Part shown: positions 1 through 9,851 of the stretch, in pieces | Position numbering within the stretch: position 1 is the stretch's first letter | How the letters are laid out: every line of letters begins with the position of its first letter | DNA from: Nocardia sp. NBC_01503 | Lineage (GTDB): Bacteria; Actinomycetota; Actinomycetes; Mycobacteriales; Mycobacteriaceae | Length of the DNA: 64,000 nucleotides | Assembly (NCBI RefSeq): GCF_036327755.1 | Contig: NZ_CP109596.1 | Span: forward strand, 434,001-498,000 | Direction of reading: 5' to 3' | Translations under genes and position numbers: made by a program | The notes under the pieces: model-generated | What the model saw: the letters and a program-made list of their open reading frames with translations, nothing else | Told to the model about the DNA's origin: nothing | Databases searched by the model: none

Positions 1-270
1 GTTCGCGCCGATCTCCACATCGACATTCATGCCGACGCTGGCCATGGCGTCCTCGAGCTGATCCTGCAGCGCCTCGGGATCACAGGGACAGGAGACCAGC
101 ACGCCCAGGGTGAGGCGGCCGCGGATCACGACCTGCTCGACATCGAGCAGACTGACGGCGTTATTGGAGAGCGCCGCGAGTAGCACCGATGTCACGCCCG
201 GCTTGTCAGGTCCGGTAACAGTGACCAGAACCGTCGTCTCAGCGCTCCGCCTCCCCGCGCTTGTGCTCAA
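1..270 (-). CDS. serB2: Phosphoserine phosphatase SerB2, N-terminal ACT domain (partial)
   Basis: Partial gene running off the left edge; only the first 90 codons are present. The reading starts at TTG (268-270), preceded at a good distance by ATAGGAG. The visible protein has the pattern of an ACT regulatory domain: VLVTVTGPDKPGVTSVLLAA, then LLDVEQVVIRGRLTLGVLV. In mycobacteria SerB2 carries two N-terminal ACT domains before the HAD phosphatase domain and makes L-serine from phosphoserine. The catalytic domain lies outside the window, so the assignment rests on the ACT sequence and on the neighbouring ctaD and fecB, which follow serB2 in Mycobacterium tuberculosis. Confidence 0.8.
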   Translation of the reverse strand, partial: MSTSAGRRSAETTVLVTVTGPDKPGVTSVLLAALSNNAVSLLDVEQVVIRGRLTLGVLVSCPCDPEALQDQLEDAMASVGMNVDVEIGAN

Positions 271-378
271 TCGAAACTCCTATATCTCGCGAACAATCTC
301 CCCGCCCCAGCGCGCGGCGGCGCACATCATTCTGTCAGGCGGGGGCCGTGATGGTCGCGCCGCCCGCCGTCATCGGCG

Positions 379-1326
379 TCACAGCAAGTTCGCCGCACCC
401 GAGCAGAGGTCGTCGAGCACTTGGGCGACCGGGCGGACCTCGGTCACCGCGCCGACGCAGATACCGGCATCGATCGGGACGATGTCCGGATCGTGGGCGG
501 CGCGGCCTGCGCGCAGGGCCGTACGAGCCTCCTCGGGGAGGTCCTCGATGCGATCGGACCAGCGGTCGGTGAAGGCATTGCGCAGCACCCGGGCGGGGAA
601 CCGGGCGGGCCACGGCAATTCCATGGCCACATCGAAGACCCTGGTGGCGAGGGTGTCCTCGGCGGTCGCGGCCAGCATTGCCCCGCGATCCCGATCCGAG
701 AGCATCGACTCCGCGCAGGCGGCCAGGCACGTGCCCAGCCACACCCCGCTCGCCCCGGCCGCCAGGGCCACGGCGAGATCCTGGGCGGTCGCGATACCGC
801 CCGCGGCGAGCACCGGAACCGGGACATCGGCCACGATCGACTCCAGCAAAGGCAGCGTCGGCACCTCCACCGCACCGTGGCCCCCGCCCTCCGAACCCCG
901 CGCGACCAGCACATCGACTCCGGCGTCCTGCGCGCGATGTGCGTCGTCGAGGGTGAAAACCTGTGTCGCCGCGAGAATCCCGGCCTCGTGCAACTCGGGC
1001 ACCCAGGACATATCCGTCCCGAAACTCACCGAGATCAGGGCGGGCCGCGCCGCGATGGCGGCGGGCAGCAGCCCCGGTTCGGCGCGAATCACCCAGTCCA
1101 CCAAGCCGATTCCGAACGGCCCCGGCACCCCGTCCAGGTGTGGCAGCTCACGCTCGAGCGCGGCGACCGATCCGGCACTGCCCATACCGATCATTCCGAG
1201 CCCACCCGCACGCGTCACCGCCGCCGCGAGCCGACCGCCCGCGACCCCACCCATGGGCGCGTTGACCACCGGCAGCGACAACCCGAATGCTCGCGACCAG
1301 GCAGTGGACAGTTCGGGCTCCGGCAT
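379..1326 (-). CDS. Nitronate monooxygenase (2-nitropropane dioxygenase family)
   Basis: 315-residue FMN-dependent TIM-barrel protein that would oxidise alkyl nitronates. Family signs are the N-terminal substrate loop PVVNAPMGGVAGG, the ARGSEGGGH segment with the flavin-side histidine, and the phosphate-binding stretch VPVLAAGGIATAQDL. The ATG at 1324-1326 is chosen because AAAGGA lies five bases upstream; an in-frame GTG at 1344 would read through that site. It sits between serB2 and ctaD on the same strand, an insertion relative to M. tuberculosis gene order. The true substrate may not be a nitronate, because the family includes related flavin oxidoreductases. Confidence 0.85.
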   Translation of the reverse strand: MPEPELSTAWSRAFGLSLPVVNAPMGGVAGGRLAAAVTRAGGLGMIGMGSAGSVAALERELPHLDGVPGPFGIGLVDWVIRAEPGLLPAAIAARPALISVSFGTDMSWVPELHEAGILAATQVFTLDDAHRAQDAGVDVLVARGSEGGGHGAVEVPTLPLLESIVADVPVPVLAAGGIATAQDLAVALAAGASGVWLGTCLAACAESMLSDRDRGAMLAATAEDTLATRVFDVAMELPWPARFPARVLRNAFTDRWSDRIEDLPEEARTALRAGRAAHDPDIVPIDAGICVGAVTEVRPVAQVLDDLCSGAANLL

Positions 1327-1365
1327 CGGATTCCTTTCGGTCACTCCATATTTCTACCGAAAACG

Positions 1366-1400
1366 ACCGCGGCGGTCGTCCTGAGGACGACCGCCGCGGT
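1366..1400 (-). terminator. Terminator of ctaD
   Basis: A perfect 16-bp inverted repeat (arms 1366-1381 and 1385-1400) with a 3-base loop lies just downstream of the ctaD stop at 1419 on the minus strand. It also separates ctaD from the nitronate monooxygenase start. There is no long T run, as is usual in high-GC actinobacteria. Confidence 0.75.
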
Positions 1401-1418
1401 GGGTACTGCGTTGTGAAA

Positions 1419-3158
1419 CTACTTGGACACGCTGTCCGTCAGCTCGTGCACCTGGTGGGACTTGGTGCCCCAGCCGACATGGGCCTCGGCGCGCATGCGC
1501 TCGACCATGTGCGGGTAGTGCAGCTCGAACGCGGGGCGCTCGGAGCGGATACGCGGCAGCTCGTAGAAGTTGTGCCGCGGCGGCGGGCAGGAGGTGGCCC
1601 ACTCCAGCGAATTGCCGTAGCCCCACGGATCATCGACCGTGACGACCTCGCCGTAGCGGTAGGACTTGAAGACGTTCCACACGAACGGCAGCATCGACGA
1701 ACCCAGGATGAAGGCGCCGATCGTGGAGATGGTGTTCAGGGTGGTGAAGCCGTCGGTCGGCAGGTAGTCGGCGTAGCGACGCGGCATACCCTCGTTACCC
1801 AGCCAGTGCTGCACCAGGAACGTGGTGTGGAAGCCGACGAACGTCGCCCAGAAGTGCCACTTGCCCAGGCGCTCGTCCATCATGCGACCGGTCATCTTCG
1901 GGAACCAGAAGTAGATACCCGCGAAGGTCGCGAACACGATGGTGCCGAACAGCACGTAGTGGAAGTGCGCCACCACGAAGTAGGTATCGGAGACGTGGAA
2001 GTCGATCGGCGGGGCGGCCAGGATGACACCCGACAGACCACCGAAGAGGAAGGTCACCAGGAAGCCGATGGACCACAGCATGGGCGTTTCGAAGGTCAGC
2101 TGACCCCGCCACATGGTGCCGATCCAGTTGAAGAACTTCACACCGGTCGGAACCGCGATGAGGAAGGTCATGAACGAGAAGTACGGCAGCAGCACGGCGC
2201 CGGTGGCGTACATGTGGTGCGCCCACACGGCGATGGACAGCGCGGCGATACCGAGCGTCGCGTACACCAGGGTGGTGTAACCGAAGATCGGCTTCCGGCT
2301 GAAGACCGGGAAGATCTCCGAGACGATGCCGAAGAACGGCAGCGCGATGATGTACACCTCGGGGTGACCGAAGTACCAGAACAAGTGCTGGTAGAGCAGT
2401 GCGCCGCCATTGGCCGGGTCATAGATGTGCCCACCCAGGTGCCGGTCGTACGCCAGGCCGAACAGCGCCGCGGTCAGCAGCGGGAAGGCAAGCAGCACAA
2501 GCACACTGGTGACGGCGATATTCCAGGTGAAGATCGGCATGCGGAACATGGTCATACCGGGGCAGCGCAGGCAGACCACGGTGGTGAGCATGTTGACGCC
2601 ACCGAGGATGGTGCCCAGACCGGAGACGGCCAGGCCCAGGATCCACAGGTCGGCGCCGACGCCCGGGGAGTGGACGATATCCGACAGCGGGGTGTAGGCG
2701 GTCCAGCCGAAGTCGGCCGCACCACCCGGGGTGATGAAACCGGCGGTCGCCATGGTGCCGCCGAACAGGTACAGCCAGTAGCTGAACGCGTTCAGACGCG
2801 GGAACGCCACGTCGGGCGCGCCGATCTGCAGCGGCAGGATGATGTTGGCGAAGCCGAACACGATCGCGGTCGCGTAGAACAGCAGCATGATGGTGCCGTG
2901 CATGGTGAACAGCTGGTTGAACTGTTCCGGCGACAGGAACTGCATGCCCGGTCGCGCGAGCTCGGCACGCATCAGCAGGGCCATCAGGCCGCCGACGAGG
3001 AAGAAGGACATGGCGGTCACCAAGTACATGACGCCGAGAACCTTCGGGTCCGTCGTGGTGACCATCTTGTAGATGAACGAACCCTTCGGACCCACTCGTT
3101 GCGGGTATGGCCGAGCCGCCTCCACTTGACGGACTGGCTGTGGCTCTACGGCAGTCAC
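1419..3158 (-). CDS. ctaD: Cytochrome c oxidase subunit I (aa3-type)
   Basis: 579-residue haem-copper oxidase subunit I of the aerobic respiratory chain, with about 12 membrane helices. It carries the binuclear-centre signature [17 protein letters not shown] (Cu-B histidine and cross-linked tyrosine region), the histidine pair in [10 protein letters not shown], and the haem ligand segment [11 protein letters not shown]. The GTG at 3156-3158 is the likely start: AGGAGG precedes it by four bases, and the next residues TAVEPQP match mycobacterial CtaD. The longer open frame to 3275 has no supporting signal. It is divergent from fecB across about 190 bp. Confidence 0.95.
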   Translation of the reverse strand: MTAVEPQPVRQVEAARPYPQRVGPKGSFIYKMVTTTDPKVLGVMYLVTAMSFFLVGGLMALLMRAELARPGMQFLSPEQFNQLFTMHGTIMLLFYATAIVFGFANIILPLQIGAPDVAFPRLNAFSYWLYLFGGTMATAGFITPGGAADFGWTAYTPLSDIVHSPGVGADLWILGLAVSGLGTILGGVNMLTTVVCLRCPGMTMFRMPIFTWNIAVTSVLVLLAFPLLTAALFGLAYDRHLGGHIYDPANGGALLYQHLFWYFGHPEVYIIALPFFGIVSEIFPVFSRKPIFGYTTLVYATLGIAALSIAVWAHHMYATGAVLLPYFSFMTFLIAVPTGVKFFNWIGTMWRGQLTFETPMLWSIGFLVTFLFGGLSGVILAAPPIDFHVSDTYFVVAHFHYVLFGTIVFATFAGIYFWFPKMTGRMMDERLGKWHFWATFVGFHTTFLVQHWLGNEGMPRRYADYLPTDGFTTLNTISTIGAFILGSSMLPFVWNVFKSYRYGEVVTVDDPWGYGNSLEWATSCPPPRHNFYELPRIRSERPAFELHYPHMVERMRAEAHVGWGTKSHQVHELTDSVSK

Positions 3159-3345
3159 AAATCCTCCTGAACAGGTGCCTTCTTGTCGTTCGCACGCGGT
3201 GGTTCCGGCGTCCGGTTCGGCGCATGACGAACGACGGGGGCCTAGCGCTTCAAGGATCGTAAACCGTGCTCCCACAGGGCTCGCGGGCTGGTCCTACTCT
3301 GTGTCGTAATTGGGCCTCGCGGTCGCCGGATGTACGCTGCCAGCC

Positions 3346-4452
3346 ATGCCGGTGCGCGAGTCCGCTTCCACCCGAATCACGTTCGCCTCCACCACCGCCC
3401 CCGTGCGCCGTTTGCGCACCTGGGGCGCTGTTCTGGCCGCTGCCGCGGTGCTACCGGCGGGTCTACTCGCGGGGTGTAGCAAGGGCACGGACGATGCCAT
3501 GAGCTCGATCGTCCGCACCACCACCAATATCGCCGGGGCCGGTGTGGTGGGTCTGGAGCGCGATACCCGGACCGCGTGCCCGCTGCCCAGTGCGCCGGAC
3601 GCGAGCTCGGGGACGATCACCGTCACCCATGCCGCGGGAACCAGTGAGGTGCCCGCCGATCCCAAACGCGTTGTGGTGCTGTCCACCGCCGCACTGGACG
3701 CGGTCTGCGCGCTGGGGCTGTGGGAGCGGGTGGTCGGTGCGGCAACGGTTTCCGGACCCACCGCGCAACCCGCCTACCTGGGCACGGGCATCTCCGAGGT
3801 GCCGGGCGTCGGTATGGTCGGCAGTCCGGATCCGGCGAAGGTGGCGGAGCTGAAACCGGATCTGATTCTCGGGGCCGCGAGTGACCGCGCGATGTACGAC
3901 GCGCTGAAGGGGATCGCCCCGACCGTGCTGACCGGTTCGGATAACGGCTGGCAGGCCGAGTTCACCGGTTACGGCGCGGCGCTGGATCGCAAGACCGCCG
4001 CCGCCAAGGCCCTGGACGATTACCGCACCGCGGCCCGCGATACCGGAAAATCCGTGGCCGCCAGCCTGTCTCAGGCGTCGGTGCTGCGCTTCGATCCCAA
4101 GGCGGTCCAGGTGCAGGGCAACAACAGCTTCGCGGGGCTCGTACTCGCCGATGCCGGGGTGCAGCGGCCGCAGTCCCAGCGCGGTGACTCCTTCGATATC
4201 GCGAGCCTGGGCGCCGAGGCCGATCGCGACAAGGTCGAGGGCGACATCATCTATCTGATGTTCGACGGCAAGGACGGTCAGAAGTACGCCGAATCGGTGA
4301 TGCACGGCGATGACTGGAAGTCGCTCAGCGCGGTCAGCGATCGCCGGGAATTCGTTGTGGAGGACAGCATCTGGCATGGATCGGGCGTCACCGCCGCCCG
4401 CGCCCTCCTGGACGATCTGCGCAAGTCCCTCAATGCCTATGTGACGGATTGA
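3346..4452 (+). CDS. fecB: Siderophore/iron ABC transporter substrate-binding lipoprotein FecB-like
   Basis: About 368-residue periplasmic-binding-type lipoprotein. The signal peptide ends in a lipobox LLAGC followed by SKG, so the protein is probably anchored outside the membrane. The TroA/FhuD-type fold is indicated by PKRVVVLSTAALDAVCALGL near the mature N terminus and by VAELKPDLILGA. A substrate-specific role, ferric siderophore or haem, is inferred from family and from position next to ctaD as in M. tuberculosis Rv3044. No permease or ATPase lies beside it, so it probably works with components encoded elsewhere. ATG 3346 is chosen; an upstream ATG at 3310 is in frame but lacks a ribosome binding site. 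Confidence 0.85.
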   Translation: MPVRESASTRITFASTTAPVRRLRTWGAVLAAAAVLPAGLLAGCSKGTDDAMSSIVRTTTNIAGAGVVGLERDTRTACPLPSAPDASSGTITVTHAAGTSEVPADPKRVVVLSTAALDAVCALGLWERVVGAATVSGPTAQPAYLGTGISEVPGVGMVGSPDPAKVAELKPDLILGAASDRAMYDALKGIAPTVLTGSDNGWQAEFTGYGAALDRKTAAAKALDDYRTAARDTGKSVAASLSQASVLRFDPKAVQVQGNNSFAGLVLADAGVQRPQSQRGDSFDIASLGAEADRDKVEGDIIYLMFDGKDGQKYAESVMHGDDWKSLSAVSDRREFVVEDSIWHGSGVTAARALLDDLRKSLNAYVTD

Positions 4453-4478
4453 GTTTCGGCGCAACCACAACATACGAG

Positions 4479-4509
4479 AGCCCGGCATCCTGGATAGGAT
4501 CGCCGGGCT
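4479..4509 (+). terminator. Terminator of fecB
   Basis: Stem AGCCCGGC (4479-4486) pairs with GCCGGGCT (4502-4509), with an additional inner ATCC/GGAT pairing, 27 bases after the fecB stop. The sequence after the stem is TCGCTCTTAAA, a weak T tract. Confidence 0.7.
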
Positions 4510-4530
4510 TCGCTCTTAAATATGGTACGC

Positions 4531-4661
4531 GACAACTGATTTCGCGAGTTCGGGGTAACTCCCGGGGTACGCCCGAAATCGGTGCCGCACCAGAACGCCA
4601 CCCCGCGTCGTCAACGTAATACGGCTCTCAGCCGGGCGCCGAAGTCGCGGAGAGGCGGGAC
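4531..4661 (+). repeat. Dispersed 130-bp intergenic repeat, copy 1
   Basis: 131-bp element shared with 20885-21014 and 58694-58823. The left end (GACAACTGATTTCGCGAG, then GGGTAACTC, then GGGTACG) and the right end (GGAGAGGCGGGAC) are conserved, while the middle 60 bases have diverged. In this copy GATTTCG near the left end can pair with CGAAATC about 30 bases on, and GAGTT with AACTC inside that, so a nested hairpin is possible. It fills the space between the fecB terminator and the nrdF stop codon, ending three bases before the stop. Confidence 0.8.
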
Positions 4662-4663
4662 GG

Positions 4664-5665
<1,002 letters not shown>

Positions 5666-5685
5666 TCACCCATCCTCGTGGCTTG

Positions 5686-5734
5686 AACACTACTACTGGG
5701 GGAAGGTCCCATCGCGCAGCACAAGACCTTGTGT
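5686..5734 (-). promoter_or_regulatory. Candidate pair of NrdR boxes upstream of nrdF
   Basis: Read on the minus strand, ACACAAGGTCTTGTGC (5719-5734) is a near-perfect palindrome fitting the NrdR box pattern. A weaker box with half-site TAGTGTT lies at 5686-5701, about 33 bp away centre to centre. NrdR is the ATP/dATP-sensing repressor of ribonucleotide reductase genes and normally binds two boxes about 31-32 bp apart. The pair lies between mgtE and nrdF and gives nrdF its own control. Confidence 0.6.
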
Positions 5735-5751
5735 CTTCAACCGTCTGCTGA

Positions 5752-7185
5752 TCAGATGCCGAGAACCAATTTCGCTGTCATGAAATAGATCACGAGTCCG
5801 GTCGCGTCGACCAGCGTCGTCACCATTGGGGCCGAGATCACCGCGGGATCGATGCGCAGCTTCTTGGCCAGCAGCGGCATGGTGCCGCCGATGGTGGCCG
5901 CCCAACCGCAGATGATGATCAGCGTAATACCAACCACCAGACCGATCTTCGCGCCCACGAAGAATCCGGCGATGATCATACCGGCCACCGCGAGCATGCA
6001 GCCGAGCACCAAACCCACTCGGCATTCTCGCCAGATGACCTTGAACAGATCCGAGACTCGCACCTCGCCCACGGCCAGCGCGCGCACGCAGGTTGTCGCC
6101 GCCTGCGCACCCGCGTTGCCACCCGCGCCGATGAGCAGCGGAATGAACAGCGCCAGATGGGCGGCCTGCTCGAGGGTGCCCTCGAACAGATCGGTCACGG
6201 TGACCGTGAGCGTTGCCGCGACCAGCAGCAGCATCAGCCACAGGGCGCGGTAGCGGGCCAACTGGAAGACCCCGGCGGCCATATAGTGACCGGCCCACGG
6301 CGTGGTACCGGCCTGGCGCGCCACATCCTCGGAGTCGGCGGCCTCGATGACCTCGATGGCGTCATCGATGGTCAGCAGACCGACCAAGCGGTTCTCGCTG
6401 TCCACCACCGGCAGGTTGATCAGGTTCGCGCCCTGCATGAGCCGGGCCGCCTTCTCCGCCGAATCGGTGGCACGGGCGAAAACCGGTTCGGAGACAACGA
6501 GATCCGCGATCATGGAGTCCGGCGAACTGAGTACGAGCTCGCGCAGTTCGACCACACCGATGAGGCGGCGGCCCGCGTCCACCACGGGCAGGGTGTAGAC
6601 GGTTTCGGCGTTCGCGCCCTTGGCGCGCACCGTCTGCAGGGCGGCCGAGACCGGTAGATTACGCGGCAGCGCGACAACTTCCGGCGTCATATAGAAGCCG
6701 ACCGAACCCTCCGGATAGCCCAGCAGCAGCGCCGTCATACGACGCTCCTCCTGACTCAGACCCGCCAGCACCTTCTTGGCGACCTTGGCCGGGGCCTCGC
6801 GCAGCATACGGGCGCGATCGTCGGGATCCATCTCCTCGACCAGATCGCGGAAGCTCTGATCACGCAGACCGGTCAGGATCTGCTGCTGATCGACGGGCTC
6901 GAGCTCCTCGAACACATCCAGGGCGCGATCCTTGTCCAGCAGACGGAAAGCCATACCCGCCTCGACGGCGTCCATCCGCGCGAGTTCATCGGCGATGACA
7001 TGCGGCGGATGATTGTCCAGCCACTCCAGGGTCGCGGCCAGATGATGGCAGTCGACGATATCGCGCAGCGAACCACCCTGTGCGCGAACAGAATCGCGAT
7101 CGGTGGCGAGTGCGGCATCGCCCGCGGCGGGCAGCGTGAGAACAGTGGGCAGCGTCGGAACGACGGGCAGATCGGTCTGCGTCAT
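5752..7185 (-). CDS. mgtE: Magnesium transporter MgtE
   Basis: 477-residue Mg2+ channel/transporter with the usual layout: an N-terminal helical MgtE_N domain (about residues 60-160), two CBS domains (about 165-290) and five membrane helices at the C terminus. Diagnostic stretches are the acidic MDPDDRARMLREAP in the N domain, LMQGANLINLPVVDSENRL in the second CBS domain, and the pore helix containing IPLLIGAGGNAGAQAAT. GAGGTG precedes ATG 7185. A long upstream region with strong secondary structure suggests leader-mediated control. nrdF follows on the same strand with no terminator between. Confidence 0.92.
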   Translation of the reverse strand: MTQTDLPVVPTLPTVLTLPAAGDAALATDRDSVRAQGGSLRDIVDCHHLAATLEWLDNHPPHVIADELARMDAVEAGMAFRLLDKDRALDVFEELEPVDQQQILTGLRDQSFRDLVEEMDPDDRARMLREAPAKVAKKVLAGLSQEERRMTALLLGYPEGSVGFYMTPEVVALPRNLPVSAALQTVRAKGANAETVYTLPVVDAGRRLIGVVELRELVLSSPDSMIADLVVSEPVFARATDSAEKAARLMQGANLINLPVVDSENRLVGLLTIDDAIEVIEAADSEDVARQAGTTPWAGHYMAAGVFQLARYRALWLMLLLVAATLTVTVTDLFEGTLEQAAHLALFIPLLIGAGGNAGAQAATTCVRALAVGEVRVSDLFKVIWRECRVGLVLGCMLAVAGMIIAGFFVGAKIGLVVGITLIIICGWAATIGGTMPLLAKKLRIDPAVISAPMVTTLVDATGLVIYFMTAKLVLGI

Positions 7186-7754
7186 GGCGGAACACCTCAG
7201 CCGAGTGGCGAGTCAGGGGTGAACGGATGGAAACACCAGGTCACACCGCGAGGCACCGACCCCGTCGCCGCAGCGAACTACCGGCAGTACGAGGGGGTGG
7301 CGCCGCGCGGCCTTCGACTAGGGGGCTCGCTACGCATGCGACCCACCTCCTCGAAGCCGTCGTGCACCGATAAATTCACCCGCGGCTCGCGGGCTCTACC
7401 TGCCGCAGCGAGGAATTTCCCCCGCCTACGACACAAAAGCGTCCCCGTGCAGGATACAGGCAGGGGGCCGGACCCGCCCGGGCGGTGTAGCAACACACCG
7501 TACTCAACGCAGCGGTGGAACGCCCTCGACCCCGTCTGCTATTCCGTGCGAGAGACGGGGGACCGGAAACGAACCGGATAATTCTCCGATCACTTCGAGT
7601 TAATCGGGTTCCGGACGCGTTGGGCGCCCTTCCGAGTTGGCCTGACTCTCCGGCTCCGTGCGTGGTTCGGCATCGAGGATGATCAGCAACTCAGTCGTGA
7701 AGTGAACCGCCGGGACACCCGTCGGCATATACCGACAGCTCGTACGCTACGACC
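7186..7754 (-). promoter_or_regulatory. Long non-coding region with structured leader upstream of mgtE
   Basis: 569 bp between the divergent mgtE and histidine phosphatase genes; no convincing gene is present. On the mgtE strand there is a strong hairpin at 7310-7357: outer arms GCTTCGA/TCGAAGGC and inner arms AGG.GGG.CGC pairing with GCG.CCC.CCT. A CCCGCG/CGCGGG hairpin lies near 7380-7395. mgtE genes are commonly preceded by the M-box magnesium riboswitch. I do not see a clear M-box core here, so this is recorded as a candidate structured leader of unknown class. Confidence 0.4.
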
Positions 7755-8408
7755 GTGGCACTGGAATCACTGACCATGATCCGGCACGGGGAGAGCGCGA
7801 CCAATGCGGCTTCGGCACGGGCGGAACTCGACGGCTCGGAGTTATTCGGCAGCGGGACAAGGGATCCCGATGTGCCGCTGACCGATCTGGGGCGAGCACA
7901 GGCCGCGGCGGTCGGTACCTGGCTGGCCGGGCAACCGGAGCGGGCGTGGACGGTGTGGTGTTCGCCGTACTCGCGGGCGCGCGAAACCGCCGCAATCGCA
8001 TTGGGGGCGGTGGGGTCGCCTCGGGTGCGGATCGATGAGCGGTTGCGGGATCGGGAGATCGGGAATCTGCACGGGCTCACGGACTTGGGGTGGCGGCGGC
8101 GGTACCCGGAGGAGTTCGCGCTGCGGGAGAGGTTGGGGCGGTTCTACTATCGGCCACCGGGGGGTGAGTCGTGGGTCGATGTGGCGTTGCGGTTGCGCGC
8201 GCTGCTGGACGAATTGGACGGGCACGTGCTGGCGTTCGCGCATGACATTGTCGTGGTGATGACGCGGTATGTGCTGGAGGGGCTGGATGAGGCGGCCATT
8301 CTGGAGATCGAACGGGGGAAGATTCGCAATGGGTCGATCAGTCGCTGGGAACGCTCGGATACGGGGCTGATACCCGCCGGGTACAACGAGACGGCGCATC
8401 TGGGCTAG
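7755..8408 (+). CDS. Histidine phosphatase family protein (phosphoglycerate mutase-like)
   Basis: 217-residue cytosolic protein of the two-histidine phosphatase superfamily. The RHG motif is in MIRHGES at residues 8-14, the conserved SPYSRARETA segment follows near residue 75, and the second catalytic histidine is in VLAFAHDIVVVM. The substrate cannot be told from sequence: family members act on sugar phosphates, nucleotides or proteins. The GTG at 7755 follows a TACGCT -10-like hexamer (7743-7748), so the mRNA may be leaderless; no Shine-Dalgarno is visible. An internal ATG at 7776 is the alternative start. Confidence 0.85.
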   Translation: MALESLTMIRHGESATNAASARAELDGSELFGSGTRDPDVPLTDLGRAQAAAVGTWLAGQPERAWTVWCSPYSRARETAAIALGAVGSPRVRIDERLRDREIGNLHGLTDLGWRRRYPEEFALRERLGRFYYRPPGGESWVDVALRLRALLDELDGHVLAFAHDIVVVMTRYVLEGLDEAAILEIERGKIRNGSISRWERSDTGLIPAGYNETAHLG

Positions 8409-8575
8409 CGCATCGGTGTGCGGGTGCCACGGACACAATTTGTGAGATGTCACCGAATCTCGGGGGCACGATTGCGTCGGATCACAGCTAGTGGCCAACT
8501 TTCCCCTCTCCGGCCCATCGTGCGTTAGCGTTTCGTTACCGGAGGGCCTGCCCCCGGTGGGTGGAAGGAGCGCCG

Positions 8576-9850
8576 ATGGCCGTCGATATTCCGGCCCGCG
8601 CCGGATTGATCATCTCCGGCACCCCGATGTCCTCACCACTACAGGACATCGGACCGCTGGCCCGACATATGGTCGGACACTTCGTGGAGACCGTGGCACC
8701 GTGCGGAACATTGCCGGGCGACGCCATTCACGGCGATGTCACCGCCATCACCCGCATGTGCCTGGAATTGGCCGTGGGCATGCTGGATGGAAAGGATCTG
8801 CCGGAGAAGACCAAACGACTCGAGGAGGCCGCCGCGCAATGGGCGCGCGAGGGCATCCCCATCGACACCATCCACCACGCCATCCACGAGGGATTCAAGA
8901 TCGGATCCGATCTGGTGATGGCCAATGCCATGTCCCGGCATCTGCGACAGGACAGTCCGGACGGGGCCGCCGAACTGGTGATCGCGGCCGCGGATATGGA
9001 CAACATCGTGGGCGGCGCCGCCATGGTGGTGGAGCTGCTGGACCGGATGACCTGCGCGGTCTCGCTGGCATACGTGCGCGAGCTGCGATCGGTGGTGAGC
9101 GAACATCACACCGCGGTGCACACCCTCACCTCCGCACTGCTCGGTGGACACAGCACCTCCACCATGGCGCGTGAATGCGGTATCGAGATCGCCGAATCGT
9201 ATTACGTTCTCGCGGTGTCGATTCCGGAGCATCCGGAGGAGCACTCCCCCATGGTGGAGGGTGCGGTGGTGGCCCGGCGCAAACTACGCCGACTACAGGC
9301 CGAACTCGCCACCGGATACACCGCCAAGGTGCTGTCACTGCTGAGCGTGGACGGCGGGACCATCCTGGTCCCGGGCAACGCGCTCGCCGACGATCAACTC
9401 GACGAACTGATCGAACGGCTGTCCCGGGCGGCGCGGGTGCCGATCGCCGCGACCATGATCTACGCTCCGGCACAGGGGATTCCGGATGCGGCCGATCAGG
9501 CGCATGAACTCTTGGACATCGTGCACCGACTGCGTCTGACCCGCGGACTCTTCCGCTTCGACGAACTCGCGCTCGAGTATCAGCTCACCCGGCCGGGACC
9601 GGGACGCGATCACCTCGGCTCACTGCTCGATCCCCTGGACCTGCATCCCGAATTGCTCGAGACGCTGCGCACGCACATCAGCAACAACCTGAATCGGCAG
9701 CGCACGGCACGAATCCTGCACGTACACACCAATACCGTGGACTACCGGCTCAAGCGGATCGGACAGTTGACGGGCTTCGATCCGACGCAGGCCGCAGGTC
9801 TGTGGTACCTGCGGTCCGCATTGGTCGCCCGCACCTATCAGGCGGGCTGA
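8576..9850 (+). CDS. PucR/CdaR-family transcriptional regulator with C-terminal HTH
   Basis: 424-residue putative regulator. The C-terminal 60 residues form the PucR-type helix-turn-helix: LLETLRTHISNNLNRQRTA, then ILHVHTNTVDYRLKRIGQLT. The N-terminal 150 residues are helical and resemble the sensor region of the many such regulators in Nocardia and Rhodococcus; the middle holds a GGDEF-like CdaR segment. GGAAGGAG precedes ATG 8576 by six bases, excluding the in-frame ATG at 8561. It ends one base before the convergent lipase stop. No target is evident, since the adjacent lipase is on the other strand with its own promoter region. Confidence 0.8.
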   Translation: MAVDIPARAGLIISGTPMSSPLQDIGPLARHMVGHFVETVAPCGTLPGDAIHGDVTAITRMCLELAVGMLDGKDLPEKTKRLEEAAAQWAREGIPIDTIHHAIHEGFKIGSDLVMANAMSRHLRQDSPDGAAELVIAAADMDNIVGGAAMVVELLDRMTCAVSLAYVRELRSVVSEHHTAVHTLTSALLGGHSTSTMARECGIEIAESYYVLAVSIPEHPEEHSPMVEGAVVARRKLRRLQAELATGYTAKVLSLLSVDGGTILVPGNALADDQLDELIERLSRAARVPIAATMIYAPAQGIPDAADQAHELLDIVHRLRLTRGLFRFDELALEYQLTRPGPGRDHLGSLLDPLDLHPELLETLRTHISNNLNRQRTARILHVHTNTVDYRLKRIGQLTGFDPTQAAGLWYLRSALVARTYQAG

Positions 9851-9851
9851 A

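Noticed and set aside
1287..3170. Long plus-strand open frame opposite ctaD
   Set aside because: It mirrors ctaD on the other strand and its composition reflects high GC codon use. CtaD motifs are unambiguous.
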